From Paramesorhizobium salinisoli (GTDB lineage: Bacteria; Pseudomonadota; Alphaproteobacteria; Rhizobiales; Rhizobiaceae), in contig NZ_QOZG01000007.1 in NCBI RefSeq assembly GCF_003335045.1, forward strand, positions 124,001 to 188,000: a stretch of DNA of 64,000 nucleotides, in the 5' to 3' direction. Below, in pieces: positions 8,607 through 17,777 of the stretch (position 1 is the stretch's first letter; each line of letters begins with the position of its first letter). The notes below the pieces were generated by a model. It made no database searches. It saw only the letters and a program-made list of their open reading frames with translations, and was not told the origin of the DNA. The position numbers and the translations under genes are program-made.

Positions 8607-10495
8607 GGGCGCAAATCCCTGATGTCACTGGTTTTGCGGGCCAGCACGATATGGCCGCCGCCTAGATCGAGCGGCGTCAGCGCATCGTCTTCACCCTCGT
8701 CGCGAAACTGTGGTCCCCAGGCCCTTGTGTTCGTTGCGCCGCTCAAATTGAGCATCTTGAAGTCCATCGGCCTGTCGAGATCGGGGAACGGAACAGCCGC
8801 AACCAGCGAACGGGTATAGGGATGAATCGGCTTTCGCAGCAGGATTTCGCGCGGCGCGAGTTCCACGATGCGGCCGCGGCACATGACCGCGATGCGGTCG
8901 GCCATATAATCGACCACGGCAAGATTATGGGAGATGAAGAGGTAGGTTAGCCCGAGCTCCTTCTGCAGATCCTTCAGAAGGTTCAGGATCTGCGCCTGGA
9001 CCGAGACGTCGAGGGCCGAGACAGGCTCATCGCAGATCAGCAGATCGGGGCGGAGCGCCAGCGCCCGGGCGATGCCGATCCGTTGCCGCTGGCCACCGGA
9101 AAAGGAATGCGGATAGCGCTTGATGGAACGCTGATCGAGCCCGATGGCCTGCATCAAATTCTTGACGGTGGCGAGGCGGGAACGGGCGTCGCCACGCCCG
9201 TGGATTTCCAAAGGCTCGCTCAAAATATTCTGCACCGTCATGCGCGGCGACAGGGACGATACCGGATCCTGGAAGACCATCTGGATCTTCGTGCGCAAAT
9301 GGTGCAGCGCTGCCCCTTCGGCAGACAGGACATCGATCGAGCCGGCTTCGTCTTTGAGAACAACCGATCCGCCATCCGAGGTCACCGCCCGCATGAGGAT
9401 CTTGCTGACGGTGGTTTTGCCGCAGCCGCTTTCACCGACGAGCCCGAGACACTCACCACGCTTGATGTCAAAGCTCACGCCATCGACGGCGCGGATGACG
9501 GTCTTGTGCTCCTTGCCCAGCCAATCCGACTTGCGCGTGGTAAATGTCTTGGTGAGATCCCTGACCGACAGCAGGACTTCCGGGCTTTTTGACTGTGCAG
9601 CCTTGCGCTTGCCCAACAGGTTCTCGACATTGACCGGAACCTCTCGAATGGCGGCGAGCCGCTCGCCAGGCTTCAGGTCGAAATGCGGGACAGCGGCCAT
9701 CAGGCCTTTCAGATAGGGGTGGCCCGGCCGGCGGAATATCGCCTCCACAGGGCCCGCCTCCATGATCTCACCGTGGTAGATGACGACCACCTCGTCGGCG
9801 ATATTTGCCACCACGCCGAGATCGTGGGTGATGAGCAGCATGGCCATGTTAAGCTTGGCCTGGAGTTCGCGCAGCAATTGGAGGATCTGCGCCTGTATGG
9901 TCACGTCGAGCGCTGTCGTCGGTTCGTCGGCGATCAGCAGCGCTGGCCGGCAGATCAATGCCATGGCGATCATCGCGCGCTGCCGCATGCCGCCGGAAAG
10001 CTCGAAGGGATACATGTCATAAGCGCGTTTCGGATCGGGAAAGCCGACAAGGCCCAGCATTTCCTCGGTGCGCGCCTTCCGTTCCGCCGCCGGCTCGTCG
10101 GTATGGATCTGCAGGACCTCGCTGACCTGGTTGCCGATGGTATGAAGCGGAGACAATGACGTCATCGGCTCCTGAAAAATCTTGCCGATGCGGCTTCCCC
10201 GCAGTGTTCGGATTTCCCGGCCGTCGCGCGGCATCCGGAGGATATCGACCGTGGTTCCCGGCTTCGCCGGATCGGAAAAAAGGATGCGGCCATGGATATG
10301 GGCCGTGTGCGGCAGGATGCCCATCACCGCCTGGCTGATCACCGATTTGCCCGAACCCGATTCCCCCACAAGCGCCGTCACCTTGCCGGGAAGGACGCGA
10401 AGACTCGCATGCTTCACCGCCCGGATCGGCCCGCCTATGATCGCAAACGAAATGCCGAGGCCTTCAATCCTCAGCAGATCAGTGCTTGAAACCAT
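8600..10495 (-). CDS. ABC importer ATPase with two nucleotide-binding domains (OppD-OppF fusion, YejF type)
   Basis: Cytosolic ATPase of the importer, 631 residues, with two complete ABC domains. Domain 1 has GESGSGKS, signature [15 protein letters not shown] and Walker [13 protein letters not shown]; domain 2 has [24 protein letters not shown] and [12 protein letters not shown]. Each is followed by an oligopeptide-transporter C-terminal stretch ([28 protein letters not shown]). One fused protein replaces the usual OppD/OppF pair. I take the ATG at 10495; an in-frame TTG at 10516 also exists. It is first in the operon ATPase, binding protein, permease B, permease C. Confidence 0.92.
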   Translation of the reverse strand: MVSSTDLLRIEGLGISFAIIGGPIRAVKHASLRVLPGKVTALVGESGSGKSVISQAVMGILPHTAHIHGRILFSDPAKPGTTVDILRMPRDGREIRTLRGSRIGKIFQEPMTSLSPLHTIGNQVSEVLQIHTDEPAAERKARTEEMLGLVGFPDPKRAYDMYPFELSGGMRQRAMIAMALICRPALLIADEPTTALDVTIQAQILQLLRELQAKLNMAMLLITHDLGVVANIADEVVVIYHGEIMEAGPVEAIFRRPGHPYLKGLMAAVPHFDLKPGERLAAIREVPVNVENLLGKRKAAQSKSPEVLLSVRDLTKTFTTRKSDWLGKEHKTVIRAVDGVSFDIKRGECLGLVGESGCGKTTVSKILMRAVTSDGGSVVLKDEAGSIDVLSAEGAALHHLRTKIQMVFQDPVSSLSPRMTVQNILSEPLEIHGRGDARSRLATVKNLMQAIGLDQRSIKRYPHSFSGGQRQRIGIARALALRPDLLICDEPVSALDVSVQAQILNLLKDLQKELGLTYLFISHNLAVVDYMADRIAVMCRGRIVELAPREILLRKPIHPYTRSLVAAVPFPDLDRPMDFKMLNLSGATNTRAWGPQFRDEGEDDALTPLDLGGGHIVLARKTSDIRDLRPC

Positions 10496-10625
10496 CCCGA
10501 TATGCCCCGCGTTCAAGCATCCGCCACCCCGCCCGCCATGGCTGGTCGCCCAACGAGATTAGCCCACTGCCCCTTGCCTGCCTAGAGCGAGTTTCAGCTA
10601 AATCTGATCATTTGGCCGCCAGGCT

Positions 10626-11588
10626 TTACAGTGCAGGACATTCGCCTTTGTCCAAGACGTCCTTGCAATGGGGCGAGCGTCTGAAATTATCGTAATAGAG
10701 CGTCCATTCATCCTTATTGGCGGCGCGATAGGGGCCAAATTTGAAATACTGGTTTTCGCCCAGTCCCTTGTCGCCATGGCCGATATGGCCCCTAACGGTC
10801 ACGACCGGCTTGCCGTTCGCGAAGACCTCGATATGGCCTGAGCCGTCGGGTCCGGGCCTGGTGAATATGGCGAAATCGATCCAGCCCGAATCCGGCGATG
10901 GCAATGCACCATGCCTGATCACGGAAATAGCGCTCGTGCAGCTCGAAAAGAGCGAACCGTCCTCTGGCGTCCATGTCGCATCGGTGGCGACCAGCGCACG
11001 CATCTGGTTGGTTTCCGGCCGCAGCCACACCGGCGTTTCGCCGGAAGCGCAGGGGGCAGTGGTCTTTTCAGGCGCAGCCGCGGCGAGGGTTGCCTGGGGA
11101 GCGATATAATTGGTCTCGACCGTGGCGAAAAGTTTTCCCTGCCGCAGCCGCAGCGCCAGGAACGGGCTGAAATCCCCTTCCGCCTCCGGTCCGATTTCGC
11201 GCTTCCACTGCGCAATGAGATAGCGATGGTCGTCCTGCGGGATCGGCGCGCCGAATTTGACGGTGAAACCATACCAGACACCCTCATTATAGGGCACGCG
11301 CAAATCCGGCTTCTCCCAGATTTCGGCGCGTTCGCTGCATAATGTCTCAGCGGCGGGGCAGTGCGGCTTGACGCTGAGTTTGAGTGCGCCGCCCCTGATC
11401 GCCACATCGCGCTGGAATTCGACGATACCGGCTTTCTGCTCGAAATTCTTCTTGTAATAGAGGCCGCCTTCCTTCGAGAAGCTCTGGCCGTCAAAGCTGT
11501 CCCTGAGAACACGCATTTCAGCGCCCGCCGGGCCTGCTGCGCCAAGCAGCACAGCGAGACTGGCACAAAGCAAGAGGCTGGCCTTCAT
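10626..11588 (-). CDS. secreted polysaccharide-lyase-like protein (heparin lyase I family)
   Basis: Predicted exported beta-jellyroll protein of 320 residues with a signal peptide cleaved after about residue 23 (MKASLLLCASLAVLLGAAGP, then AGA). The segments RAEIWEKPDLRVPYNEGVWYGF, HRYLIAQWKRE and FAIFTRPGPDGSGHIEVFANGK match the heparin-lyase-I-like polysaccharide lyase fold (Pfam Polysacc_lyase), where such strands line the glycan groove. Its ATG overlaps the cyclase stop (ATGA), so both are one transcript. The importer operon begins 130 bp further on and may be co-transcribed. Activity and substrate are inferred; it could instead only bind or trim the cell's own polysaccharide. Confidence 0.72.
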   Translation of the reverse strand: MKASLLLCASLAVLLGAAGPAGAEMRVLRDSFDGQSFSKEGGLYYKKNFEQKAGIVEFQRDVAIRGGALKLSVKPHCPAAETLCSERAEIWEKPDLRVPYNEGVWYGFTVKFGAPIPQDDHRYLIAQWKREIGPEAEGDFSPFLALRLRQGKLFATVETNYIAPQATLAAAAPEKTTAPCASGETPVWLRPETNQMRALVATDATWTPEDGSLFSSCTSAISVIRHGALPSPDSGWIDFAIFTRPGPDGSGHIEVFANGKPVVTVRGHIGHGDKGLGENQYFKFGPYRAANKDEWTLYYDNFRRSPHCKDVLDKGECPAL

Positions 11589-12931
11589 TGAAAACCTTTC
11601 AGGGCAGGATCACGCAGCGGCAGTTTGCTGGCATCGCGATGCAGCAATATGACCTGTTCGGCGTCCGATATCCTGTCATAGATTGCCTCAAGACCGCCAT
11701 CATCGTCGGCAGGCGGGGTTTCAGACAAATCAGGGAAGAGTACCGTAAACTTCTGCTTGACCCCGGGGAGCTTTTCCTCGCCGACCGTTACCCAGCTGCC
11801 ATTGGCGCAATAATTGGCGAAGTCCTTGCTGGCGAGGATACGAGAGGGTGAATTCTTCGTCAACACCTGAAGCCGCTGCACTTCATTGACGGCCGAGCCG
11901 AAGACGGAAAAGGTCAGGCGATCGGAGAGCCCGACATTGCCATACATGACATTGCCGACATGCAGCCCTATGCCATAACCGATCTCGTCCAACCCCTCCT
12001 GGTTCCTGCGGGCATTCAGTTCCGCCATCCGCTTTATCGCCTTATGGGTCGCGGCGAGCGCGGCCTGACAGGCAAGCTCTGATGGCGCACGATGTCTCTC
12101 GCAGGGGTAGACGGCAAGAAAGCCGTCGCCGAGAAAGCTGAGGATCTGGCCGCCCGCCCGGTTGAACGGAGCGGCGATCGCATCGAAATACTGATTCAGC
12201 GTTTCGATATAGACATCGCGGCCCGCGGTCTCGGCGAGCCTTGTGGAATGACGCATGTCGGCCATCACCAGCGCTGCACGCACCGTATCGCCCTCGCCAC
12301 GCTTTATCTGGCCGTTGAGCACGCGCTTGCCCGCGTCGCCACCGAGATAGGTGGTGAGCATGTTGTCGGTGAGCTTATGAAGAACGGCCATCTTGCTGGC
12401 CACCGCGAGATGGTTCTGCATGCGCAGCAATGCCGCGATCATATTGTCGCTGAAGCCGCCTGGGCTATCGGTGGACCACGACCCGACCATCCCCTGGTTG
12501 GTATTGCCGCCAAACGAGTGGACGAAAGCCAAGTAATCGGTCACGCCGATGAGCTTGAGCTCATCGAAAATGGGAAATTCCGACGGTACATCAGGGTGGA
12601 GCCGACGGCGCAGATGATCGAGGTTGTTACTGAACAGATGATAATAAGGGCTGCGTGTAAACCGGTCGGATGGTCCGCCATTCGACTTGCGGAACCCTTC
12701 GACTTCCATGCCCTGGCCACGGCGCCAGGTGAAGCCCAGCGCATCGTAAAGGGGATGCAGCATTGAAAAGCTCAGGTGGACCCGGGCCAGCGGCAGGCCA
12801 GCGGCTGCCAGACGCTCACAAAAGCCCCTGACGATGGTCTTGAGATCGTCGCCGGCCAATGAGGTTTCGGTCAGCCAATCGGCGACCTTGTCCAACAAAA
12901 TGGTCGAAATCTCGGATTGTGCCGTGCTCAT
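11585..12931 (-). CDS. class III adenylate/guanylate cyclase
   Basis: Predicted cyclic-nucleotide synthase of 448 residues. The C-terminal cyclase domain (about 215-400) has the two metal-binding aspartates in VMADMRHST (D225) and FLGDGFLAVYP (D269). The N-terminal 200 residues are a conserved soluble region common in rhizobial cyclases (LLDKVADWLTETSLAGDDL) and presumably sense a signal; there is no membrane segment. I chose the ATG at 12931, where family-like sequence begins, rather than a frame extension 48 codons upstream. It is translationally coupled to a secreted lyase-like protein, and a cNMP-binding protein is encoded about 6 kb away. Confidence 0.88.
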   Translation of the reverse strand: MSTAQSEISTILLDKVADWLTETSLAGDDLKTIVRGFCERLAAAGLPLARVHLSFSMLHPLYDALGFTWRRGQGMEVEGFRKSNGGPSDRFTRSPYYHLFSNNLDHLRRRLHPDVPSEFPIFDELKLIGVTDYLAFVHSFGGNTNQGMVGSWSTDSPGGFSDNMIAALLRMQNHLAVASKMAVLHKLTDNMLTTYLGGDAGKRVLNGQIKRGEGDTVRAALVMADMRHSTRLAETAGRDVYIETLNQYFDAIAAPFNRAGGQILSFLGDGFLAVYPCERHRAPSELACQAALAATHKAIKRMAELNARRNQEGLDEIGYGIGLHVGNVMYGNVGLSDRLTFSVFGSAVNEVQRLQVLTKNSPSRILASKDFANYCANGSWVTVGEEKLPGVKQKFTVLFPDLSETPPADDDGGLEAIYDRISDAEQVILLHRDASKLPLRDPALKGFQ

Positions 12932-13128
12932 GCTTGCTTTGGCCGCTTCGAACCGGGGTGCCGTTCGAACACGGGACCATCTCCATTTGTTATGCAAAGA
13001 GATGCCCGCCTCTTGCCGGCCTCCCCGAGCTTCGTTGAATGAGCGAAACCGATAGCTTGAAAAATTAGCCCTCAATCGCCGAAATTACAAGCTGCGGCGA
13101 TGGTAAGGAATGGAAGCACTGAAAAGGA

Positions 13129-13160
13129 TTAGTGTTGACTAATGCGTTAGTCCACGCTAA
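13129..13160. promoter_or_regulatory. probable ArsR operator
   Basis: TTAGTGTTGACTAA (13129-13142) and TTAGTCCACGCTAA (13147-13160) form an inverted repeat with two mismatched pairs and a 4-nt centre, ending 10 bp before the ArsR start. The size and position fit autorepression by an ArsR-type dimer. Confidence 0.72.
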
Positions 13161-13170
13161 TGAGTGCGTC

Positions 13171-13500
13171 ATGACCGAAGCAGCCATCAACATCGTTATG
13201 CGCGCACTCGCCGATCCGACACGTCGAGCCGTGTTCGAGCGGATCACCCAGTCCGATGAAATTACCGTGGCCGAACTTACACGGGGAAGCGGCGTGACGC
13301 AGGGGGCGGTCTCCCAGCATCTTAAGACGTTGAGACAGGCAGGTCTGGTCACGGAGCGTCCCGACGGTCGCAACGTCTATTATCGCGTGCAACCCGAGGG
13401 TCTTGAGCCGCTATTCGACTGGATGAGCCATTACGGTGTCTTCTGGCGTGAGCGGTTTGCCGCCCTAAGAACCCTCCTGAAGGAAATTGATCATGAATGA
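13171..13500 (+). CDS. ArsR-family transcriptional regulator
   Basis: Winged-helix repressor of 109 residues, normal for the family. It begins MTEAAINIVMRALADPTRRAVF and has the recognition helix region GVTQGAVSQHLKTLRQAGLV (about 46-65). It lacks the ELCVCDL cysteine motif of metal-sensing ArsR proteins, so it belongs to the subgroup that often controls SRPBCC partners. I prefer the ATG at 13171, since the upstream in-frame start would lie inside the operator. It overlaps the next gene by eight bases. Confidence 0.9.
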   Translation: MTEAAINIVMRALADPTRRAVFERITQSDEITVAELTRGSGVTQGAVSQHLKTLRQAGLVTERPDGRNVYYRVQPEGLEPLFDWMSHYGVFWRERFAALRTLLKEIDHE

Positions 13501-13957
13501 TAGCATCCTGAAATCCGACACCCATGACATCGTGGTTGACGAGGTATTCCCGCATGCGTCCGAGACGATCTGGAAGGCACTGACATCAGGCAATTTGATT
13601 GGCCGTTGGCTGATGGAGCCGAAAGGGTTCGAACCGGTGGCTGGCAATCGCTTCACGTTTCAGACGACACCGGCTGGCGGGTGGGATGGCACCATCAATT
13701 GTCAGGTGCTGGAGGCGGTGCCGAACGAACGCCTCGCTTATGCCTGGAAAGGCGGGCACGAGGGAAACACCGGATATGGCTCGCCCCTCGATACAATAGT
13801 CACATGGATCCTTTCCCAAATGCCAAACGGAACCCGGGTCCGCCTTATCCATTCGGGTTTCGTCCTGCCGAAGAACAACACGGCATTCGAGAAGATGGGC
13901 GAGGGTTGGAAAAAGGTGCTTCCAAAGCTCCGCGCCGTCGCAGACGAGCAGGATTGA
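13493..13957 (+). CDS. SRPBCC-domain protein (AHSA1/START-like)
   Basis: A 154-residue ligand-binding-fold protein of the AHSA1/activator-of-Hsp90-like group. The opening (IVVDEVFPHASETIWKALT) and the segment RFTFQTTPAGGWDGTINCQV are typical. The ATG at 13493 overlaps the ArsR stop and has AGGAA 8 nt upstream. ArsR plus SRPBCC pairs are common; the SRPBCC protein usually has no assigned reaction. Its link to the following GFA protein suggests one transcription unit dealing with a small hydrophobic or reactive molecule, which is inference. Confidence 0.85.
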   Translation: MNDSILKSDTHDIVVDEVFPHASETIWKALTSGNLIGRWLMEPKGFEPVAGNRFTFQTTPAGGWDGTINCQVLEAVPNERLAYAWKGGHEGNTGYGSPLDTIVTWILSQMPNGTRVRLIHSGFVLPKNNTAFEKMGEGWKKVLPKLRAVADEQD

Positions 13958-14005
13958 TAGTTTCCGAACAATTGCGGCTTTTACGCTTCCGGCAGGAGAA
14001 ATGAC

Positions 14006-14419
14006 ATGAGCGAGCCCTACACCGGCGGATGTGCCTGTGGCGCACTGCGTTATGATATATCGGCCGAGCCGATTGCGATGAATGACTGCCAATGTCGCCA
14101 GTGCCAATATGAAACCGGCACAGGACACGGATCCTACCTGACCTTCCCGGATGCCGACGTGAAGCTCGCGGGTGACGCGAAGCACTGGGACCTGGTTGGC
14201 GATAACGGGACCGTAAAACGCCATGCCTTCTGTCCCACCTGCGGCTCGCCCGTCTATATGAGTTTTCCTTATATGCCCGATATTTTCATCGTGCGGGCTG
14301 GAAGTCTGGATGATCCAGGCCGCTATAAGCCGCAAATGGTTTTCTGGTGCGCAGCCGGCAACGCCTGGGATCATCTCGATCCGGCTTTGACCAAATTCGA
14401 CAAGATGCCACCGGCGTGA
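14006..14419 (+). CDS. GFA-family zinc protein (glutathione-dependent formaldehyde-activating-like)
   Basis: A 137-residue CENP-V/GFA domain protein. Zinc ligands are visible as CACGALRYD (about 9-17), CQCRQC (about 30-35) and CPTCGSPVY (about 75-83). AGGAG lies 8 nt before the ATG. Members bind glutathione adducts, but most are uncharacterised, and formaldehyde activation itself should not be assumed. It follows the SRPBCC gene by 48 bp and is probably in the same operon. Confidence 0.86.
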   Translation: MSEPYTGGCACGALRYDISAEPIAMNDCQCRQCQYETGTGHGSYLTFPDADVKLAGDAKHWDLVGDNGTVKRHAFCPTCGSPVYMSFPYMPDIFIVRAGSLDDPGRYKPQMVFWCAAGNAWDHLDPALTKFDKMPPA

Positions 14420-14424
14420 TTGCA

Positions 14425-14442
14425 GCCTGATCCGGTTCAGGC
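14425..14442. terminator. small hairpin between convergent genes
   Basis: GCCTGA and TCAGGC form a 6-bp stem with a 6-nt loop exactly between the GFA stop and the end of the converging dehydrogenase gene. No U-tract follows, so a terminator role is tentative. Confidence 0.3.
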
Positions 14443-15822
14443 CTTCACCATCGTCTCCCGGTTCAGTCCGAGGCGCTCGAAAATATTCCGTGTATCGACG
14501 ATCAGCGGCGCCCAGTCGGCGATCGCCTTGTAGTCGACATTGTCATGGTCCGTGGCGACGAGGACGGCGTCGAAGCGCTTCAAAGCGGCTTCGCTCAGCG
14601 CGACGGAACGCCGTCCTTTAAGCGCCATATGCTCCCTGGTTGGTGGAATTTCGTCGATATGCGGATCATGGAATTCCGCTTGGCCGCCGCGTTCCTCGAT
14701 GAGCTCGATCAGCCGCAAGGACGGGCTCTCGCGTGTGTCGGGCACGTTCTTCTTATAGGCAAGCCCGACGACGAGGATGCGTGAACGGCTCATTGCCTTT
14801 CCGGCGCGGAAATCGAGCGCCCTGGCAAGCACATCGACCACATGGCGGGGCATTGCCGTGTTGATTTCAGCCGCCAGCTCAATGAAGCGGGTCGGCAATT
14901 CATATTCGCGAGCTTTCCAGGTGAGATAAAACGGATCGATCGGAACGCAATGCCCACCGAGGCCCGGACCGGGGTAAAAGGGCATATAGCCGAAAGGCTT
15001 GCTCTTTGCGGCTTCGATCACTTCCCAAATATCGATGCCCATCGCAGCGAAGACGACCTTCAACTCGTTGACGAGCGCGATGTTGACCGAGCGAAAGATG
15101 TTCTCGGTGAGTTTGACGGCCTCCGCCGTCGCCGTGGTCGAGACAGGCACGATAGTCTTCACCACGCTTTGATAGAAGGCCTGCATCAGGGCTGTCGCTC
15201 CGGCTCCATCACCTGCAACGACCTTCGGAATCAACGCCACTTCGAAGCTGCGGTTGCCGGGGTCCTCGCGCTCCGGCGAAAAGCCGACGAAAAAATCCAT
15301 TTCCGATTTCAGCCCGTTCTTCTCGAGAATCGGCTTCATGACGCCGTCCGTGGTACCCGGATAGGTCGTTGATTCCAGCACGATGAGCTGACCATGCCGC
15401 AGATTGTCGGCGATGACCTGAACGGTATCGGTGACGAAAGAGAGGTCCGGCTCGCGCTGCTTCGTCAATGGTGTCGGAACGCAGATGATGATGACGTCGC
15501 ACGCGGCAAGCTCGGCAAAGTCGGCGGTGGCGCGGAACCGGCCATCCGCCAGCTGCAAGGCGAGGGCATCGGATGTTACCGCCTCGATATAGGATCGGCC
15601 GGCATTGAGGTTCTCGATCTTCTGTCTATCGATGTCGAAGCCGGACACCGGAAATCCTGCGCGTGCGGTCGCGATGGCGAGAGGCAGTCCGACATAGCCA
15701 AGCCCGATCACACCCACCTGCGCGGTGCGCGTCGAAATCCGTTCCAAAAGACGATCAGATGTGGATCGAGAGACGTCCAAGGACCTGCCTTCCATCGATG
15801 TGGGCAGATCATTCGCCATCAT
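14437..15822 (-). CDS. nucleotide-sugar 6-dehydrogenase (UDP-N-acetylglucosamine dehydrogenase type, WbpA/TviB-like)
   Basis: NAD-dependent oxidation of a UDP-hexose(amine) to the uronic acid, feeding acidic sugars to glycan synthesis. The 461-residue protein has the Rossmann motif GVIGLGYVGLPLA (about 37-49), the catalytic cysteine segment GPGLGGHCVPIDPFYL, and the C-terminal UDP-binding segment GLAYKKNVPDTRESPSL. The PIDPFYLTWKAREY form is that of the WbpA/WecC group (UDP-HexNAc) rather than UDP-glucose dehydrogenases, so the product is more likely a UDP-HexNAc uronic acid. It is transcribed away from the neighbouring glycosyltransferase at 15946, with a 123-bp divergent gap. Confidence 0.9.
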   Translation of the reverse strand: MMANDLPTSMEGRSLDVSRSTSDRLLERISTRTAQVGVIGLGYVGLPLAIATARAGFPVSGFDIDRQKIENLNAGRSYIEAVTSDALALQLADGRFRATADFAELAACDVIIICVPTPLTKQREPDLSFVTDTVQVIADNLRHGQLIVLESTTYPGTTDGVMKPILEKNGLKSEMDFFVGFSPEREDPGNRSFEVALIPKVVAGDGAGATALMQAFYQSVVKTIVPVSTTATAEAVKLTENIFRSVNIALVNELKVVFAAMGIDIWEVIEAAKSKPFGYMPFYPGPGLGGHCVPIDPFYLTWKAREYELPTRFIELAAEINTAMPRHVVDVLARALDFRAGKAMSRSRILVVGLAYKKNVPDTRESPSLRLIELIEERGGQAEFHDPHIDEIPPTREHMALKGRRSVALSEAALKRFDAVLVATDHDNVDYKAIADWAPLIVDTRNIFERLGLNRETMVKA

Positions 15823-15945
15823 AGCGCAATAGATCTGTCTCGTGGGTCTTCAATATGCTTATTGCGGAAAACCATCTCCCGCAAGCCTAGACGGGATACC
15901 GTAACCGTTGACTTGCGCCAATTTCCTGATGATAGATTCGAACCA

Positions 15946-17034
15946 ATGCGGATTGCCTTCCATGCACCCATGAAATCGCCCACCCATCCGGTTCCTTCGG
16001 GCGACCGCAGGATGGCGCAATTGCTGGTGAAGGCGCTGGAACGCAGCGGCCATGAAGTGGAGCTGGTATCCGAACTTTCGACCCATCAGCGCGAACCCGA
16101 CCTTGCCCGTTTCGCGACGATTGAAAGAGCGGCTGCAGGAGAAGCCGCAAGACTGCGAGCGCTTTGGAAGTGCGAAGGCGCGCCGGATCTCTGGTTCACC
16201 TATCACCCCTATTACAAGGCGCCTGACATGATCGGGCCAGGCTTGGCCGCTGCTTTCGGCATTCCCTATCTGACAGCCGAGGCATCCTATTCCGCGCGCC
16301 GCAATGCGGGACTGTGGGCGAAAACGCAGGCAGTGACGCTGCAGTCGGTGAAGCAGGCGGCGCTGAATATCTGCTTCACCCGGCGAGATCGCGACGGGCT
16401 GTTGGCTGCGGTGCCCGATGCCGCTCTCGATATGCTTTTACCCTTCATCGACACGGCAGCTTATCCCGAGCGATCGCCGGCCGTCGATCCGTCCAGACTC
16501 GTCTGTATCGCGATGATGCGATCCGGCGACAAGTACGCAAGCTATGAAATGCTCGCGCGCGCGCTCGACAAGCTCCGCCATCTGCCCTGGACCTTGTCGG
16601 TGGTGGGGGACGGGGCACTTCGAAGAGAAGTCATGGCGCTGTTCGCCGGTCTCCCGCCGCAGCGGATCGAATGGCGTTTACGGCTGGAGGCCCCCGAAGT
16701 GACAAGCGTCCTCTCCGGCGCGGGAATCTATGTGTGGCCGGGCTGCGGCGAGGCTTATGGACTGGCCTATCTCGAAGCCCAGGCCGTGGGGCTTCCCGTG
16801 GTGGCGCAGCATGTCGCAGGCGTGCCTGAGGTGGTGGTGAACGGGCAAACCGGATTGCTTACGCCGCCCGGCGATGTGGAGGCTTTCGCGTCGGCAATCG
16901 AAAGGCTGCTTGGGAACGAGCGGGAGCGCATGATGATGGCCGACGCCGCCTGGCGCTTCGTGCACGAGGAGCGGTCTCTCGAAGTCGCGGCCGTGCGTCT
17001 TGCGGCCATGCTTGCGAAAGTTGCCGGCGCATGA
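15946..17034 (+). CDS. glycosyltransferase family 4
   Basis: A GT-B fold retaining glycosyltransferase of 362 residues. The N-terminus MRIAFHAPMKSPTHPVPSGD is the typical acceptor-domain start, and the C-terminal donor site GEAYGLAYLEAQAVGLPVV carries the E-x7-E motif (about residues 262-270). The ATG at 15946 begins the family homology; the frame is open further upstream but antisense to the dehydrogenase there. Its stop overlaps the deacetylase-like gene start (ATGA), so both act together. Donor and acceptor unknown. Confidence 0.88.
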   Translation: MRIAFHAPMKSPTHPVPSGDRRMAQLLVKALERSGHEVELVSELSTHQREPDLARFATIERAAAGEAARLRALWKCEGAPDLWFTYHPYYKAPDMIGPGLAAAFGIPYLTAEASYSARRNAGLWAKTQAVTLQSVKQAALNICFTRRDRDGLLAAVPDAALDMLLPFIDTAAYPERSPAVDPSRLVCIAMMRSGDKYASYEMLARALDKLRHLPWTLSVVGDGALRREVMALFAGLPPQRIEWRLRLEAPEVTSVLSGAGIYVWPGCGEAYGLAYLEAQAVGLPVVAQHVAGVPEVVVNGQTGLLTPPGDVEAFASAIERLLGNERERMMMADAAWRFVHEERSLEVAAVRLAAMLAKVAGA

Positions 17035-17777
17035 TGGATGATCCAGCCTGGCAGCCGCTGCATGACGAACTCCTGCGCTGGGCGCGGGCCGGGCGCATGG
17101 CGGAATTCTGGCTGCGCGACGATGATGCGGTGGAACCGACCGCGGCGCTGGACCGCTCGCTCGATCTCACGGCGAAACATGCCATACCTCTTACGCTGGC
17201 GGTCATCCCAGCCCACACCGGCGACGCCCTGGCGGCAAGGCTTTCGCGCGAGGGGCATGTCTCGATAGCCATTCATGGCTGGGCGCACGAGAACCACGCG
17301 CTGGCGGCGGAGAAGAAACAGGAACTGGGGCCGCATCGGCCGCGCCAGGTGGTGCTTGGAGATCTGGCGCGGGGATTTGCGCGGCTCAGTCACCTGCATG
17401 GAGAACGCGCGCTGCCTTTGCTGGTGCCGCCCTGGAATCGGATCGATGCCGGCCTGGTTTCCGAACTCGACCGGCTCGGCTTCCGGGCGCTATCCGTATT
17501 CGGACCGCCAAAGCCTGCTTCGATCCCCCTGATCAACAGCAATGTCGATGTGATGGACTGGCACGGCACGCGCGGTTGCCGCGATCACGTATTGCTGGTG
17601 GTGGAGATCGTTGCACAGCTTCGACGGGCTTTTGGCGGCGGCGATCCCGTAGGCCTTCTCACCCATCATCTCGTGCATGATGAGGCGGTCTGGTCATTCA
17701 TGGAGCGCCTGTTCGAAGTGACGTCCCTGCACCGAGCCCGCTGGCGCTCGCCGCCAGAATTGTTGGCTAAACCTTAA
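17031..17777 (+). CDS. polysaccharide-deacetylase-like protein
   Basis: A 248-residue protein of the NodB/CE4-like superfamily. Visible are the acidic motif WLRDDD (about 24-29), the metal-site motif HGWAH (about 81-85) corresponding to H-x3-H, and LVPPWNR (about 129-135), the arginine-bearing motif 3. There is no signal peptide, so it should be cytosolic and may act on a nucleotide- or lipid-linked sugar. Coupled to the GT4 and opposite a UDP-HexNAc dehydrogenase, it may deacetylate a HexNAc-containing intermediate. The 3' end overlaps the converging metallohydrolase gene by 4 bp. Confidence 0.75.
   Translation: MMDDPAWQPLHDELLRWARAGRMAEFWLRDDDAVEPTAALDRSLDLTAKHAIPLTLAVIPAHTGDALAARLSREGHVSIAIHGWAHENHALAAEKKQELGPHRPRQVVLGDLARGFARLSHLHGERALPLLVPPWNRIDAGLVSELDRLGFRALSVFGPPKPASIPLINSNVDVMDWHGTRGCRDHVLLVVEIVAQLRRAFGGGDPVGLLTHHLVHDEAVWSFMERLFEVTSLHRARWRSPPELLAKP

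Noticed and set aside
6979-8819. Long rightward open frame antisense to the binding protein
   Set aside because: It is a high-GC shadow; the opposite strand encodes a complete family 5 binding protein.
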